Below, in pieces: positions 34,952 through 47,120 of a stretch of DNA of 64,000 nucleotides. The notes beneath the pieces are model-generated. The model was not told the DNA's origin. It saw only the letters and a list, made by a program, of their open reading frames with translations, and did not search any database. The position numbers were made by a program, and so were the translations under genes. Location: positions 1,302,001 through 1,366,000 of the forward strand of contig NC_089301.1 in assembly GCF_000512565.2 (NCBI RefSeq), written 5' to 3'. Source of the DNA: Kwoniella dejecticola CBS 10117. Taxonomy: Eukaryota > Basidiomycota > Tremellomycetes > Tremellales > Cryptococcaceae. Each line of letters starts with the position of its first letter. Within the stretch, counting starts at the first letter, position 1.

Positions 34952-36972
34952 ATGGCGGCCCCTGCCTCACCTCCGCCTACCAGTCTCGATCCTCCTTTCA
35001 GAGGCTATATCGAAACAACGTTCGATGCTTTGCTCGTGTTCGAAGCTGCTCGAAGGGGTATGATACCTCGTGTGACCAGAAGATTGATTGAGCGGGAGCG
35101 AGGAATGGTTCAATCTGGAGCGGTTTTCGTTTTCGATGAACATGAAAGTGGGATCAAACGATGGACGGACGGATTAGTCTGGAGTCCCAGTCGGATATTG
35201 GGCAACTTCCTAGTAAGTCATCCTTGCAGATCCCTTCCCTTGTTAGCCAGTGAAATCAAAGATACCTAAACAGGAATGGTGATTGACGATCCCCTTTGGC
35301 TTCCTTCAGGTTTACCGAGAGACAGATAAGCGATCCTCCGATGCCCCAAATCAACCATCATCCACCTCCCCACCCGAAACATCACCTAGTTCCAGCACTC
35401 CCCTCGGCAGAGGCAATCCCGTCTTGAGCATGCCCGGTTTTGAGTCTCCTACCATGCCCGAGGCCTCCGGTGCAACTGGACCAATCATTCCCAGTGTGAT
35501 GAACACCGCTACAGATAGCTTGCTTGGCGCGGGCGCTTTGAACAGAGCTAGAAGTGCTAGTGAAGGTGGAGGAGCTATGGACAGGCATAGAGAGCGACAA
35601 TTAGTTGGGAGTTTGACGAATAGCTATAAATTCAAAGACGGCGGCCTGGTTAAGAAGGTGAGTCGGCCTCTGTCAGCTAGTGGATGGAGTGCCTCTAACA
35701 CCCATTCCTTAGACTATGTCGGTTTCCGTGAACGGATTCAACCAACATATGGTGTCATACTATTCCCTCGACGATGTGCTCACGGGCAAATTGCGAGCCC
35801 CATCCACTATTCCTGAACTTGCTTCGCTTGAAATCAGTCAAGAATACTTAAACAAATCAAACTTTCGATTCCCACCTATGATTGAGAGAGGTGCGGATGG
35901 TGTCAACAGGTATAGAGGAGAGGCTGAGGAACCGCAGTCGCCTACATCCCCTTCGAGTCAATATTCCTTTCAGTCCTTTCCGCCTTCAACGTCTGGAGGG
36001 GACTATTATGACGGAGCATACCAAATGACCTCCCAGGCGCCTCGAGTCGGTTCGCCTCGAAATCGCTCGGTGACAGTACCCATGCAGATTCCTATCGCTC
36101 CTCATCCTCAAGCAGGCTACATGGGTGGCCCTAGCAGCTATGGCTCACAATATCACGATTCTCCAGGACTCGGAAACATGCAGTATGCTCCAACAATTGC
36201 ACGACAAAGCTCTAGCAGCTCGATACATTCGAATTCCACTACTGGCGCGATCCGACCGGGCAGCTCAAGCCGAAGATACGACCCGTATGGCGGTTTAGCT
36301 ACTTCGCCGAGATTATCAGGCGGTCTGCATTACCAGCCGTCTTTACATCATAGGAGACAATCCCAACCAATGCCACCCGAGAACCTTTACTCTCCTCCCA
36401 ACAGCGCTGGATACGACGTCAAACCCAATCCATACGTATACCAAGCTCCCTCCACTGCACCTTCAACTTTCGCATCCTTCGGTCACCCAGATGCCGGTCA
36501 TATAACGTACTCTCATCACAATGTGCATTCCCCGATCACCTCCCCCACAGCCGCAACATTCGCTACCGCTCCGCCTCACGGATATACCGCTTGGCAGTCT
36601 GTCCCACCACCTCCACCACAAGTGGGAAGTCTTCCCTCTGCTGGTTCGGCCGGCTTGGGATCCACATCTCGTCTTTTGCCCAGGGTCGATCTCGCTAACC
36701 CACCTTCTTCTGCGGGTTCCGGGTCGACGGGCAGTGCAGGTAGCAGAATCAACACAGCTACCGCGGGCTTAAATGGTCAGATAACGTCTCCCTTACACCA
36801 GGGTATGAGTCCTGCTGGGCCCTGGCACAATCAACCCAATGAAACGGAAGCCAGTCAAACAATGTGGAACGATGGCTCCAATGTGCAGAACGGATCATCT
36901 CAGAACTACATTCAACCGATACATCCCGGCCATGACGAATGGACACGACCGAATACCGGCGCTATCGTCTAA
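34952..36972 (+). CDS. WOPR-domain (Gti1/Pac2, Wor1-like) transcriptional regulator
   Basis: WOPR proteins are fungal master switches of morphology and development: Wor1 in Candida, Ryp1 in Histoplasma, Liv3 in Cryptococcus. Exons 34952-35212, 35310-35657 and 35713-36972 give 622 aa. WOPRa is at residues about 12-95: FRGYIETTFDALLVFEAARR, IPRVTRRLIERERGMV, SGAVFVFDEHESGIKRWTDG, WSPSRILGNFLVYRE. A Ser/Pro linker of about 90 residues follows. WOPRb is at about 195-255: LVKKTMSVSVNGFNQHMVSYY and LDDVLTGKL. The C-terminal 360 residues are low-complexity Ser/Pro/Gly/Tyr-rich, as usual for the family. The next 10.8 kb upstream has no clear gene. Autoregulation is common for WOPR genes; a WOPR-type site was not searched rigorously. 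Family confidence is very high; which paralog it is remains open. Confidence 0.95.
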
Positions 36973-37866
36973 GCAAAATCAATCACTCTGTGCAGTAAGA
37001 AATGTGGACATTCCATGCCGTCGGGAAAGAGCAGAAGATGTGTGATACACCTTCGGACAGGGTAATCTAGGATGTCTGAGGTTTAGGAGGAAGAATATAC
37101 TGCACTCAGAGGATGTCACTTGCTTTCTTCATTTCGGCTTTTTTGGTTCTCACAAATTACAATTTCGTTCGCTTCGGGTCTTCACTCTATCAGACCTTTG
37201 ATCCGATAACAACACTGTGTGTACTCTTCAACTTCAATTTCATCAACGATCAACCAGATCTTCAGTCTAAGATATCAACATCGAACGAAACTACCCCGCA
37301 CCGAATCTGTCAACGCATAAACCCGATTCTGTGTAGCTTAGACCGAAGGCAGACATCAACAGCAATAATAAACCCGAACCATCGCAAACATCAACATCAT
37401 CATCATCATCATCATAATCGCAATGAAACAATCTCGCTTCTTTTACATATTCTGTTATTTCTTGTTATATAAATATATATCTCATCATGTTACATAAGTT
37501 CAATTAGCATTGGCATTTTACAATCTATGCTCATGACCGATACAAGCCCTTCATAGTCCCTAAGTCTGGGCTCTAGTGAAAGGCAACGATAAGATGAGGA
37601 AGCGCCAGATAAAGAGAGAGGTTATACAATCGACAAACTTGTGTTGTGTCATGTAGAAATGAGGAGATGAATAAAGTGTATCCTGTCAAGTAATCCATTG
37701 TTATTGTTCGGCGCGTCGGAAAATCCGAACGCCAAATGAGATCCAGAACTGAGCACCGCTTCTCTTCTTGCCCGATAGTTCTTCTTTTTGTCATTACATA
37801 GCTACTTAGCTGTCTTCTCATCCTTGTGATTGCATGTGCGCAGGAGAGAGCTAAAGAATAAATAAG
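36973..37866. other. Intergenic region with (CAT)n microsatellite
   Basis: This carries the 3' UTR of the WOPR gene and the promoter of the Zn2Cys6 gene. A run of about seven CAT triplets is at 37395-37415, followed by AT-rich sequence (ATATAAATATATAT) near 37470. I see no gene. Confidence 0.5.
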
Positions 37867-40503
37867 ATGCCTAGAGATACTACAGTGAGCTCCAATGTCT
37901 GGTATTCATAGTCGATGGACACTGACTGAGTGGGATCCGTCAATTACAGCCGCCTGCAGACGACAATAATGCCCGACCAGCTAAACGTACGAGAGTCTTC
38001 CGAGCATGTCAATACTGCGTAGCTGCTAAGACTCGGTGCGAGGATGTGCAACCTTCTGGCTGCTTTCTGTGTAGGAGAAAGGGCAAGGAATGCTCTCTAG
38101 CTGGGCTGAGCGGGCCGGGTCCAGAGTATACCAATGGTCATCCTGATGGGCGTTATGGCCCGGGATCGGGTAGAGGAGAATCCAGCTCGAGAGGTATAGA
38201 CGAAGAGGAGATCTCGTTACTTTCGGATAAAGTCAATAGGCAAGAGAGGAAATATAGAGAATTGGAAATGAAAGTTCTTCACTTGGAAGAACAGCTACAC
38301 CAACAACAAGTACAACAAGTGCAGCAACAGCAGGACAGACAAGCTGCAACTGCACCACAACAGCGATCACCCGAACAATGTCATACATGCTCGACAGCTC
38401 TCGCTGGCGGTGGCGAAGGGTCAACGCCAGCTTTCTCGAAACATTTCGCAGCGACGGCACATCCGCTTTTGATGCAATCTTGGCATATGCATTCGCCTAT
38501 TTTTGACGAGAACTTGTTCGGAGCGACGGACCCCAACTCGTTGCCGGATGTAGTCGAGGTGGGGCTACTAAATAGGGAACAGCTGGAGATGGGGTTCCAA
38601 CTGTAAGTATGCCGTCATTAGGGACATCCTTGCCTTTGCATGTGAGCTGATCATTGCCTTGTTCTGCTTTGGTACACCTGCGGACAGGTTCAAACATCGT
38701 TTCTCGCAATTATACCCTCTCTCCCTATTCTTGAAGACATCAACCCCTACGCCTCAGCAAAGCTTCATCAACCTCGCTATGCTATATCACCTCGACTTGC
38801 TCCCTGCAGAACACCTGGCCCGGCTGATCGAACAATCCTTGATGGCTTTCCTTAGTGGATCAGTCAGTAAAGAAAGTGTTTTTGGTCTCTTCATCTTGTC
38901 CTTATCGCCCATCAAACCTTCCTTATCACCACGATCTCAGCCGTCGGCGTTGCGCATGATCAGCCTGGCGTATAATCTGGGCAACGACATAGGGATCAGT
39001 CAGACTGTACAGATGGCTCTCAAGGATGTAGAGGGATTGAAGGAGCCTTGGTCCGATAAAACCCTCGATCTAGTCTTATTAGTGAGTGACTTCCGAATCG
39101 CCCACCATCCGATAAGGCCTGACAGAGGATAAGTCATAGCGTATAACACTCTATACTGACTGCTTGACATTCTCGCTCGTAGTGGACAGCCATTATCAAT
39201 CGATATAATATGTATGTCAACCTCATATTTCATCATGCCTCGGAAAAGAGGAAAAGTAGTTGATCGGTTTAAATAGCCTACATATCATCTCCACTCGATG
39301 TAATCTACCCATTAAGTCTCCCGCTTCTCTATTGCCAATCGATCACCCGTCCGAAACGGTCCGACAGACCATCACACACCTGAAAGGGGAGGACGAGCTC
39401 GTTAACATGGTAACGGATCATATCTCGCACTTGAACGAGATCGAGGTCGATTGGATCCCTGAAAAATTCCTCGGTTGCTACGAGGATATCAACCAGTTGT
39501 CCTTCTTGCTTCCATTTTCTTCTTCTTCTGCCCAATCTGCGATCCACCTTCGTCTCATTCCCCTTCCTTCCTCCTTTCCCATTCTCTTCCTCCTCTTTCT
39601 TCCCCACTGGCCATCCCTCCTCCACCCTCCACCCTCTCACCCTCTCCACCCTCACCCTCCACCCTCTTCTCACCCTCTCACCCTCTCACCCTCCTCTCTC
39701 ACCCTCTCACCCTCACCCTCCTCTCACCCTCTCACCCTCTCACCCTCTCACCCTCTCCACCCTCTCACCTTCACCCTCACCCTTCACCCTTCCTTTCTCT
39801 CTCACCTTCACCCCTCCTTCCATTCTTTGTCCTTCCATCCATTCCCCCTCCCCTTTCGCCTCCTGCTCCTTCCACTTCTATCTGCTGCAATGCTTACCTA
39901 CGACGATGGTCGCTGATTCTACCGTGTCTGCGTTTGTCTCGAACAGGTCTCCTCTCACGTGATTCTAAATGCGTGGAATTCGCATTGGTCATACGGTTAG
40001 CAGTGATCGTCCAGAAGATACCGTCCCCCCTTGATCCGTCGATTCGGTCCCCTGGCTTAACAGCTATCGGACAGAACTACCTGAACGTCTCGACGGCATT
40101 GTTGGACTTGTTGTCGCCGTCATACTCAGAGAGTTCGAACACTTCATCCCTGCCTTCGTACATCGTGCTGTGTATCTGTACAGCACTTGTCTGCGTCAGA
40201 AGAGCTATAGTCTACACTAAAAGGTCGCATCCCGACGTTCATTCTGGCGAATACGGAAGACTACGACAAGCCGAGAAGATCTTGAGATCTTTGGGAGGTT
40301 CAGCAGGCTTGATCGTGGATCATACCAATGTCCAATTAGGTCCATTGGGCGATCCAGTTTCATCGACGTTCGGCTCGGATATCGGAGCGCAGACTGATAT
40401 GGCGAATAATTTCGATTGGGCCACCCTCGATTGGTCGAGTTGGGATTGGAATTCTTTGTTGGTCGATCCCATGACATTAACAATGGAACCGCCCAATTTG
40501 TAA
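37867..40503 (+). CDS. Zn(II)2Cys6 fungal transcription factor
   Basis: This is a Gal4-type DNA-binding regulator with an N-terminal binuclear zinc cluster. Model: exons 37867-37884, 37950-38602, 38688-39081, 39183-39211, 39277-39473 and 39947-40503, giving 615 aa. The cluster is C26-x2-C29-x6-C36-x7-C44-x2-C47-x6-C54 (ACQYCVAAKTRC, GCFLCRRKGKEC). It is preceded by the basic KRTRVFR and followed by a coiled-coil-like Gln-rich stretch (LEEQLHQQQVQQVQQQQ). The middle (HPLLMQSWHMHSP, FSQLYPLSLFLKT, SFINLAMLYHLD) resembles the fungal transcription factor middle homology region. The C-terminus ends in an acidic/aromatic segment (FDWATLDWSSWDWNSLL), a likely activation region. The 18-nt first exon and the GTTGCT donor at 39474 are the least certain junctions. 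Target genes are unknown. Confidence 0.85.
39474..39946 (+). other. Long intron containing a CTCACC-type minisatellite
   Basis: This predicted intron of the Zn2Cys6 gene is about 473 nt, versus 50-110 nt for most introns here. Its middle (about 39615-39830) is almost pure pyrimidine on the plus strand, made of repeated CACCCTCTC/CCACCCTC units. A CTGATT branch-like word lies about 37 nt before the CAG acceptor at 39944-39946. The repeat leaves all three plus frames open, producing long Pro/Ser/His-rich artefact ORFs. Confidence 0.7.
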
Positions 40504-40670
40504 TGTGCTAGTCTAGATGAGCATCAGAATTCGTAATTATTGACATCGGCATGTATGGCTTGTCTATACATCAGGTGTTCAACACGTCAATGCTTCAAAT
40601 TAGCCAAGGTGAATGAAGGACATGTATCCACTTTGATCGATACAAAATGATTCAATACCTTCCAATTGCA

Positions 40671-42762
40671 TCACTGTATATTTGGTTGTCCTGCAGTCCG
40701 CTTGCCTGCCTGTAAATCCTGAATCGCCTTAATCATCCTTCCTCCGAGTTTGGTCGCTTCTTCAAATCGCGGCGAGAAGAAGTCTGATCGACAGAACGAG
40801 TCAGCTATCTGAGTACATCCAAAGCGATTTGACTGAGAAACGGAGTGCTCCACTCACTCGAAGTCTCCTCAAACCGCCGTTTGTACAAATCGAAATTCCC
40901 GAAACTGACGCACTCCGACCATCCCCGGGCAGCCACTACGAACTCAATATCGTCCGGACGATGTATCCTGTCTGATAGTGCTGCTTGGATGGCCGAGGAC
41001 AGTAAAGCCGGCTGACGGAATAGGTACTCGGCAACTCCTATCCAAAGCATGAATACCGGTGTGCCTGCTACTGCAAGATGCTCGTATGGCCTTATACCAA
41101 GTTTCGACCAACAGTCTACCATGGCTAATAAACTCAAATGCGAATTCGGGGTTGACGTCGTTGTTGTTGAGTTCGTGGATTCTTGAGGTTTTGACCCCAG
41201 ACTAAACTGATCTAATATATCTTCGCTCAGGAGAATCGGATCTCTGATCCCCGTTTCAATTCCGGTTCCAGCAGCTGATTTGGAATGTGTGTGAGGATCA
41301 CTGGAGGACGATGGTTCTGGTTCTTGATCCCTCTTCCAACCGAAGACCTTTTCCCGTGCTTCCCAGACTCTATCTTCCAATTCCTGCTTCTTGTTCTCCA
41401 CCATCAACTTGAACAACTCGGTAGCTGATTTTGCGTATTGTTGAATCTGTATCTGGGCGTCGGGATTAAGTAAGGCCAATCCGGCGTAGACGTGCCACTT
41501 AGCAGCGTATATGCGAAGGGTAATATTGACTTTGACAACCTCGACTCCGGACACGTAGCGCGCTGTTTCCCATGGGTATGAGGCTGAGTTTCTCCAGGCT
41601 GTTCCCATACTGAAATCGCATGAGAGATGTAAGCTTTGCATTTTACTCGTAGAAGTGTACGTTAGTATCCGGTACAGGTGAGTAACATAGGATGAAGGAG
41701 AATAATACTGAACATCAAAGCTCACCTCAAGAACGCAGCATGCGTGACAGCTTGAGTATTCGCGGTCACCGAATCGTGCTCCTCGTAGCTCAGATACACA
41801 TATCTACTCTTGAAAGACCGGAATATGTCTTCTACCATTTTGACATTCGATTGGGATCCACGATGATGTATTATGATCTACAGACAGGGGGTCATGAGCG
41901 ATCAAATAAGACGTCAGAGAAATGACCAAGACATTAGAAACATTGAGGTTGAAGGTGTGAGGAAAGTAGGTAGCTTACCAGAGGTTGTCCCTCGGTCGTG
42001 ACGCTAGGCCCATGTAAACTATGTACACTCGTGATCCCCACATCTGGGGGCAGGTACTTCTCGAACGCATCTTTCTCCGGAGCCTTGACACTAGTTTGCC
42101 CAGCTACAACAGCGCCTATCTTCGTCGAAGGTCCGTATTCCTTCACCACGTGCGGTAAGGCCGCTGCTTCGACAGAGTAGATTATGAAGTCTGATATACG
42201 TGAGACCTGATGACCATTCGCCAGAGGTATTATACCGGTCCCTTCATAGCTACATCGTTAATCAGGTGCCCTCTCCGCGTGTTCTATTAAAGGTGAAAAG
42301 ACTTGCTCACCTTCGAATTCTTGTTTCAGGGAGGCATAAGATTCTGGCTTGTCGCAGACGTATATACTGCTTGGAGAAAGAGTGGAGGAGGTGAGAAGAG
42401 AAGTCGACGAACAGGTGGCATGACGAGGGCAGGCAGAGAAGAGGGGGCAAGGGAGGGGACAAGAGGCATAGAGGTGTAGCAATGAAAAGAGCGAGTGGGT
42501 CAATCACGGGAGGCGGGCATGAGGCAAAGAAAAGGTATGTCAGCGTTGGGATCAGGACCTTTTGGACTTATAGAGGTCCTGCGATAAGAGCTCACTCACG
42601 ACTCTACACCACCAGCTTTCAGTCTTTTGGCATACATCCTCCCCATCTATCGGTTGGAGATTCACAATTGAGCGTTATCCTTGTTAGCCAGGAGAGGGTA
42701 TCGAATGAGCTCACATCTCCCATTCCTATGATACCCACTATAGGCTGTGTTCCCTCCGACAT
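40671..42762 (-). CDS. TYR1: Prephenate dehydrogenase (tyrosine biosynthesis)
   Basis: The enzyme converts prephenate to 4-hydroxyphenylpyruvate with NADP+ (NAD+ in some), the committed step to tyrosine in fungi; it is cytosolic. Exons 42715-42762, 42600-42646, 42311-42366, 41979-42241, 41726-41877, 40858-41609 and 40671-40783 give 476 aa, close to the roughly 450 of yeast Tyr1. Seen: the N-terminal dinucleotide-binding GIIGMGDMGRMYAKRL, then SIYVCDKPESY, FIIYSVEAAALPHVV, DVGITSVHSLHGPS with TEGQPL (conserved substrate-pocket His), the AVTHAAFLSMGTAW segment, YPWETARYVSGVEVVKVNIT, and YAAKWHVYAGLALLNP. The second intron is long (about 233 nt) and pyrimidine-rich. The gene converges on the Zn2Cys6 gene, with about 170 bp between stops. 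Confidence 0.94.
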
Positions 42763-43456
42763 GATGTCTGTACTACGGTGCTTGTCAATAGAGGATAACT
42801 ATCGGTTGTATGCACGCAAGGATCTCATGTAAAATGCGAGTCATTACATGTCATACGGAAGAGTCAAAGTAGGTGACTTGCTCGAGAGGATTAGAAGTGG
42901 AGGGTGCCGCCACGTGGACGGCAATAACCAAGATCCGTAAGTCGCAAGACCAATTATCCCTCAACGCTCATGTCATGGGGATATCGTCCTTTTCATTCTG
43001 ACACTCCCTCGCGAGCAAGCTCATCTGATGCTATCTACTCCGCTCGCCCATAGGGCGGCGTTGGACCTACAGTTACGTGACATATGTGGTCCTTGCCGAC
43101 TATGGGATGATGGGTAGACGGACGAACGACCCGGGGAAGATCGTTCTCCCCTCGGCCCTGAGGGATTGCGGGAGGGCGGTTGGAATCCTGTGGTCCTCGG
43201 GCATGAGCTGATCTCTTCAATGAGAGTATTCGGCAGTACCAAAAGGTGCAGTAAGATGCATTCTGACAGCATTACCAAATAAAAAGAAACTTTTTGCATT
43301 ATCGATGATGCGTCAGACCCATATGAACGGACGATGCAATTTGTCCGTGAATTATATTATACCTTTTAGTACACATAGCTTAGCTCTGCAGCTTGTCGAC
43401 CCTTTCACAAGCTGACGACCCCACCAAATTGCGAGGTGACTCGTCAACGTCAAATG
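42763..43456. other. Intergenic region between TYR1 and the Cys-rich GPI gene
   Basis: This 694-bp segment holds the TYR1 promoter and the 3' end of the minus-strand gene to the right. I see no coding or RNA gene. Confidence 0.4.
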
Positions 43457-44550
43457 CTATATAGCGGCAGCAGCGAAGACAACTCCGACAACTCCCGCTA
43501 GACCGATGGACATCATAGCATTCTCGTTGCTTATTCTTCGGGAAGAACCAGAGTTACCTCCGGGGGAACTAGGGGTTGATGATGCTGAAGCAGTGATGGT
43601 CGAGGTGAGAGGTACGCGGGATATGGAGGAAGATGGATAGACGATTGTGTCCGATACGCCTGACGAGGTCGAGGCCGATGATGATGTCGAAGTGGTAGAC
43701 ACCGAGTTCGAGGCAGAGCCGCTACTGGACCCAGACGCTGAGGAAAGGGGGAGAGTGATCGTCATGTTTGGCAGAGATATCGGAGAAAGCGGTGCAGAAG
43801 CGCATTGATTTATGTAGGCTGTGCAGGGGAAGGAGAAAGACATTCGATCAGTCATGCGACCAACGCAGGCAGAAATTGAGTGAATGATGTGGACATTGTT
43901 GCAGAGGAAGGCATATATTGATCGAGGAGTGAAAGGTAGTTGGGGGTCGACTTACAATCCAGTATAGCTTGGTACACCTGTCGTTCACTGTCCGAAGGGG
44001 TCAAGCTTAGCCCGCATTGCAGACACGACACGTAATTTGCCTCGACCAGAGGTGTGCATAGACACGTTGTATTCAACGCATCTCCTGCTCCACATGACTG
44101 CATCATTCGGGATCAGCATAAGAACAACGACAATGCCAGTTTGACCCAGATTAGGCGACTTACGGCTAAAGCGTTGGAGATGTCTGTGCACTCTCCTGCA
44201 CAATTTCCTGGGAAGCTAGCTGAAGACACTGAGGCGGTCGATGATGGAGCAGAAGTGGTTCCGGATATACTCGTCGCATTACTGGCGGAAGCGGAAGAAG
44301 AAGCGAATGAAGAAGTTGATGACACGGGTTCAGGAGGAGAAGTTTGGATAGTCAAGATATCAGATGCTGACGTCGAGTCTTGCGCTAGAACTGTGGGACA
44401 TGAAATCGAGCGTCACGGGATATGTGACCAGGAGACAGTGCTATGTCAGTAAGCTGATTTGGACCAAGCCGCACTGCGCAAGAAGGGAGACTCACCCGAC
44501 ACCACACCCAGAGAGAGGAGGAAGACGAATTTCTTGAGCAAGATTGGCAT
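43457..44550 (-). CDS. Cys-rich secreted protein with Ser/Thr-rich stalk and probable GPI anchor
   Basis: This is a predicted cell-surface protein. Exons 44496-44550, 44164-44390, 43956-44097 and 43457-43818 give 261 aa. A signal peptide is clear (MPILLKKFVFLLSLGVVSG). A Ser/Thr/Ala-rich stretch follows, then a compact domain with eight cysteines: CAGEC, SCGAGDALNTTCLC, ANYVSCLQC and NQC. A second long Ser/Thr-rich stalk comes next, and the protein ends in a hydrophobic tail (MMSIGLAGVVGVVFAAAAI) without basic residues, typical of GPI signals. The cysteine count equals CFEM domains, but the spacing differs, so I do not call it CFEM. Function is unknown; adhesion or wall structure are possible. 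An upstream in-frame ATG exists at 44685, but only ATG 44550 gives a proper signal peptide. A related gene is at 46513. Confidence 0.8.
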
Positions 44551-46512
44551 GGTCGTTGCGCGGCAATTGAACGGATTCGGCACCAATGATATCCGATTGT
44601 TAATGAGATGGATCGTTCTGAGAAGCTGAAGATGTTGGTTGAGGTTTGTCAAATGATGGAGAACAATGGAAAGGGTTTCTTGCATTTGTCCATTTGTTCA
44701 TTCAGTTTGTCTGGTTGAACATAGCCGAGACAGAGTGACGAAATTCGACAAAACCATGAATGATATTTACCAGATGCGGTAATTTACCGGAAGTAATCGA
44801 TTGTTACCGGTGGCCAAAGGAACCAAACAAATCTCAGACGGTCAAAGCTGTGCGCACTGTGCATTTGAAGCACCTTAGACTGTTGGCAAAGAGGTCAGTG
44901 GATGCAGGGATCCCTTGAGCCTCACTGTGGGATCCTCCTGCCAAGACGGTGAAGTCGAAGGTATCCAGCTGCTGCATGCTGGTCGTTGAGGTGAGGAACA
45001 AGGCGGAAGAGTTTACCCCTTAAAGTGTCACGACATGATAGAGTCGCGAGTGATCAACCCCCTTGGTACGATTGCAGACCGCTGACTCACTTGGGTCATG
45101 AATGCCGCTACGTCCAATCATCCTGAGATCGGCGGACTGGATTAACAGTGTCGATGCATCTCGCCTAGAAGAGGGCATAGTATTTGCGTTGGCGTGTGAC
45201 AGCGTTGGTATTAGTCATAAGCTTTCCACAAAGCGGTTCTTGATATACGAGAGTCAGTCTCAGCTGAAAGTGCAGAATGAGGGGTATTATAATTGTACTG
45301 CCGCTCATCATTGAGAAAGCCTGATAAGCAGGCTTGCGGCCAAAATGGCTGCCGAATCAGGCTCGCGCAACATCATCCGCATTCACTCGGAGCAGCGAGC
45401 ACTTGAGCGCGCCGAACCATTCCTGTGCAACTACAAAACGAAGGCCAACAAGAAAGAAGCCAGTGCTATCACATCTACTTTTAGTCTGATGTTCTCGGAA
45501 TCAGACTATCTTACGTACGAGAATATTCTGAGGCTGAAACTAGCGTGAATGCAGATACCGCACTAGTATTGGCTTGCCGGACGACGGAGCCTTATCTCGA
45601 CCGAAAGAGCAGCAGAGATTGACGATGAGAACATTGGATTTTGAGGAATTGCTCTTTTGCGGGTTTTGCCACCCAGGCTATAAGAGTAAGGGTAAAACGC
45701 GAGAATAAGGATATGTCACGGAATCACACCTTGAATTAAGTTTCGAGATCCTGCTAAAAGTAACGCAGCCATTCCAGCGAGGGCAAGGGGCACGGAGGCA
45801 TTGCTCCGGCTCTTTCAGGGGTGAATAAGCATTTCTCTTCACGTTATTCCCTGTCTCATGTGTTGAGCTATATCATAATTCTATTTTCTCCATCCTGTCA
45901 AACGCGCTTCACAGGAGAAGGCACTTGCCGATTGACCTTTGGACGAAAGGCGTTAGTTCGTAAATCTTGATTTTCCATATTGATTTTCCTTTGTTCCGAC
46001 ATTTAGGAACATCGATAGAATGGAAGTATCACACCGACGCGTTTTGCCCGTCACTCGGATTCTGTTGGAATGGCATGCACGAGTAAAGTTCAATCGCAAC
46101 AATTTGTCTTCTGAGGTCCTTCACTTACTTCCTTCATCTTGCTATTCTCTCGTTTCCGATTGTCTTCTCTATCTGCGGTTCCTCACTCATCGTTCCTTTC
46201 GTTCCTCTCACAACCTCGACCTTCCAGTCTAACACTTGACGCTCACAATCTTTCTCACATCCAATTCAAAGTTGCGCTAGTCCGTTTACTTTGGAACAAA
46301 TATCAATATCGATTTATCCCATTCTTGTTGAATAGCTGCGCTAGAGCAACAGACCACCGCTTCTTATCGTTGATCGATCAGTCGAAACCCCCTTCACACC
46401 CATATATACACAATACTACGCCTGATTGCTGGTCGTCTTCACCCCAAGCCCAATCAATAACTCTTACCATACATAGCCTTCAGTCAAACCGATCCGATAA
46501 AAGTCAAACAAA
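44551..46512. promoter_or_regulatory. 2-kb divergent region between two Cys-rich secreted protein genes
   Basis: This stretch separates the ATGs at 44550 (minus) and 46513 (plus). Two short plus-strand frames at about 45100-45550 have ATGs but no recognisable domain. From about 46090 the plus strand becomes pyrimidine-rich and leader-like before the 46513 start. Confidence 0.4.
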
Positions 46513-47120
46513 ATGCGAACATCCACTTTCTTGCTTGCTTTAGGTCTTTTCGGCTCGGCATTCTCTGGTGAGCTCCTTCGTCCTTCTATAACATACGCAG
46601 TCTGAGATTGAGCTCGAGCTGATGTATAAATTTGACTTATATACAGCTCCGGTAGCGGAACCAAATGTGAATCCGATCTTATTCACCAAAGACCCATTGG
46701 CCATCCATAAGCGATCGGAAGTCGATATTGATATCCCCGAGAAAGTCGAAGATATCATTATGACGCCTGCTTTCCAAGCCGAGGTTGAAGCATCCTCGTC
46801 GACCGCTTCTAGCCAAACACCATCGGACGACTCGTGCTCTGCCATATGTGGTGTTCAGAGAGTCGAAGGTGCAAAATCTGAAAGGGAGGCCTTGTGCTCT
46901 TCAGAAGGCTTACTAGCTACTCGTAAGTCCTCCTCGTAGTATGGCTATTGTCGGACTCATTTGTATATGCTTCTCGACTGACGATGCTGTGGACTTGCTC
47001 GATCTAGTTCAATGCGCTCAATGCATCGACCAAACTTGGCCGGATACATCGTATGAAGATTCAGCTATGGCTGAGTACGAAAGGATAGTCTCGGCCTGCG
47101 ACGATTCACCGCAACAGTGA
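46513..47120 (+). CDS. Small Cys-rich secreted protein, related to the 44-kb gene
   Basis: This is a predicted secreted protein. Exons 46513-46567, 46647-46922 and 47008-47120 give 147 aa. The signal peptide is MRTSTFLLALGLFGSAFS; a Lys-Arg site (HKRSEVD) about 40 residues in could be a Kex2-type cleavage point. The domain reads CSAICGVQRVEGAKSEREALC, then LQCAQC, then EYERIVSAC, the same CxxxC...C...CxxC...Y...C arrangement as the neighbour at 43457-44550. Both genes also have a phase-1 intron just after the signal peptide. The stop follows a GTGAGC that could act as a donor. A downstream frame to about 47343 would then add some 45 residues, but its acceptor (GAG) is poor. Function is unknown. 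Confidence 0.7.

Noticed and set aside
39260..39946. Long Pro/Ser/His/Leu-rich ORFs over the pyrimidine repeat
   Set aside because: The repeat lacks stop codons in all plus frames. The Zn2Cys6 gene only stays in frame and keeps its C-terminal segment if this is an intron.
43457..44550. Calling the Cys-rich domain CFEM
   Set aside because: There are eight cysteines, but the CxxxC and CxxC spacing and the lack of the CFEM core pattern do not fit.
44551..44685. Upstream in-frame ATG (44685) as the start of the GPI-protein gene
   Set aside because: It would bury the signal peptide behind 45 polar residues; ATG 44550 gives a standard secretory start.
45102..45548. Two short ATG-initiated plus-strand ORFs between the secreted-protein genes
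   Set aside because: 70 and 67 codons, no domain, no signal peptide, no convincing splice link between them.
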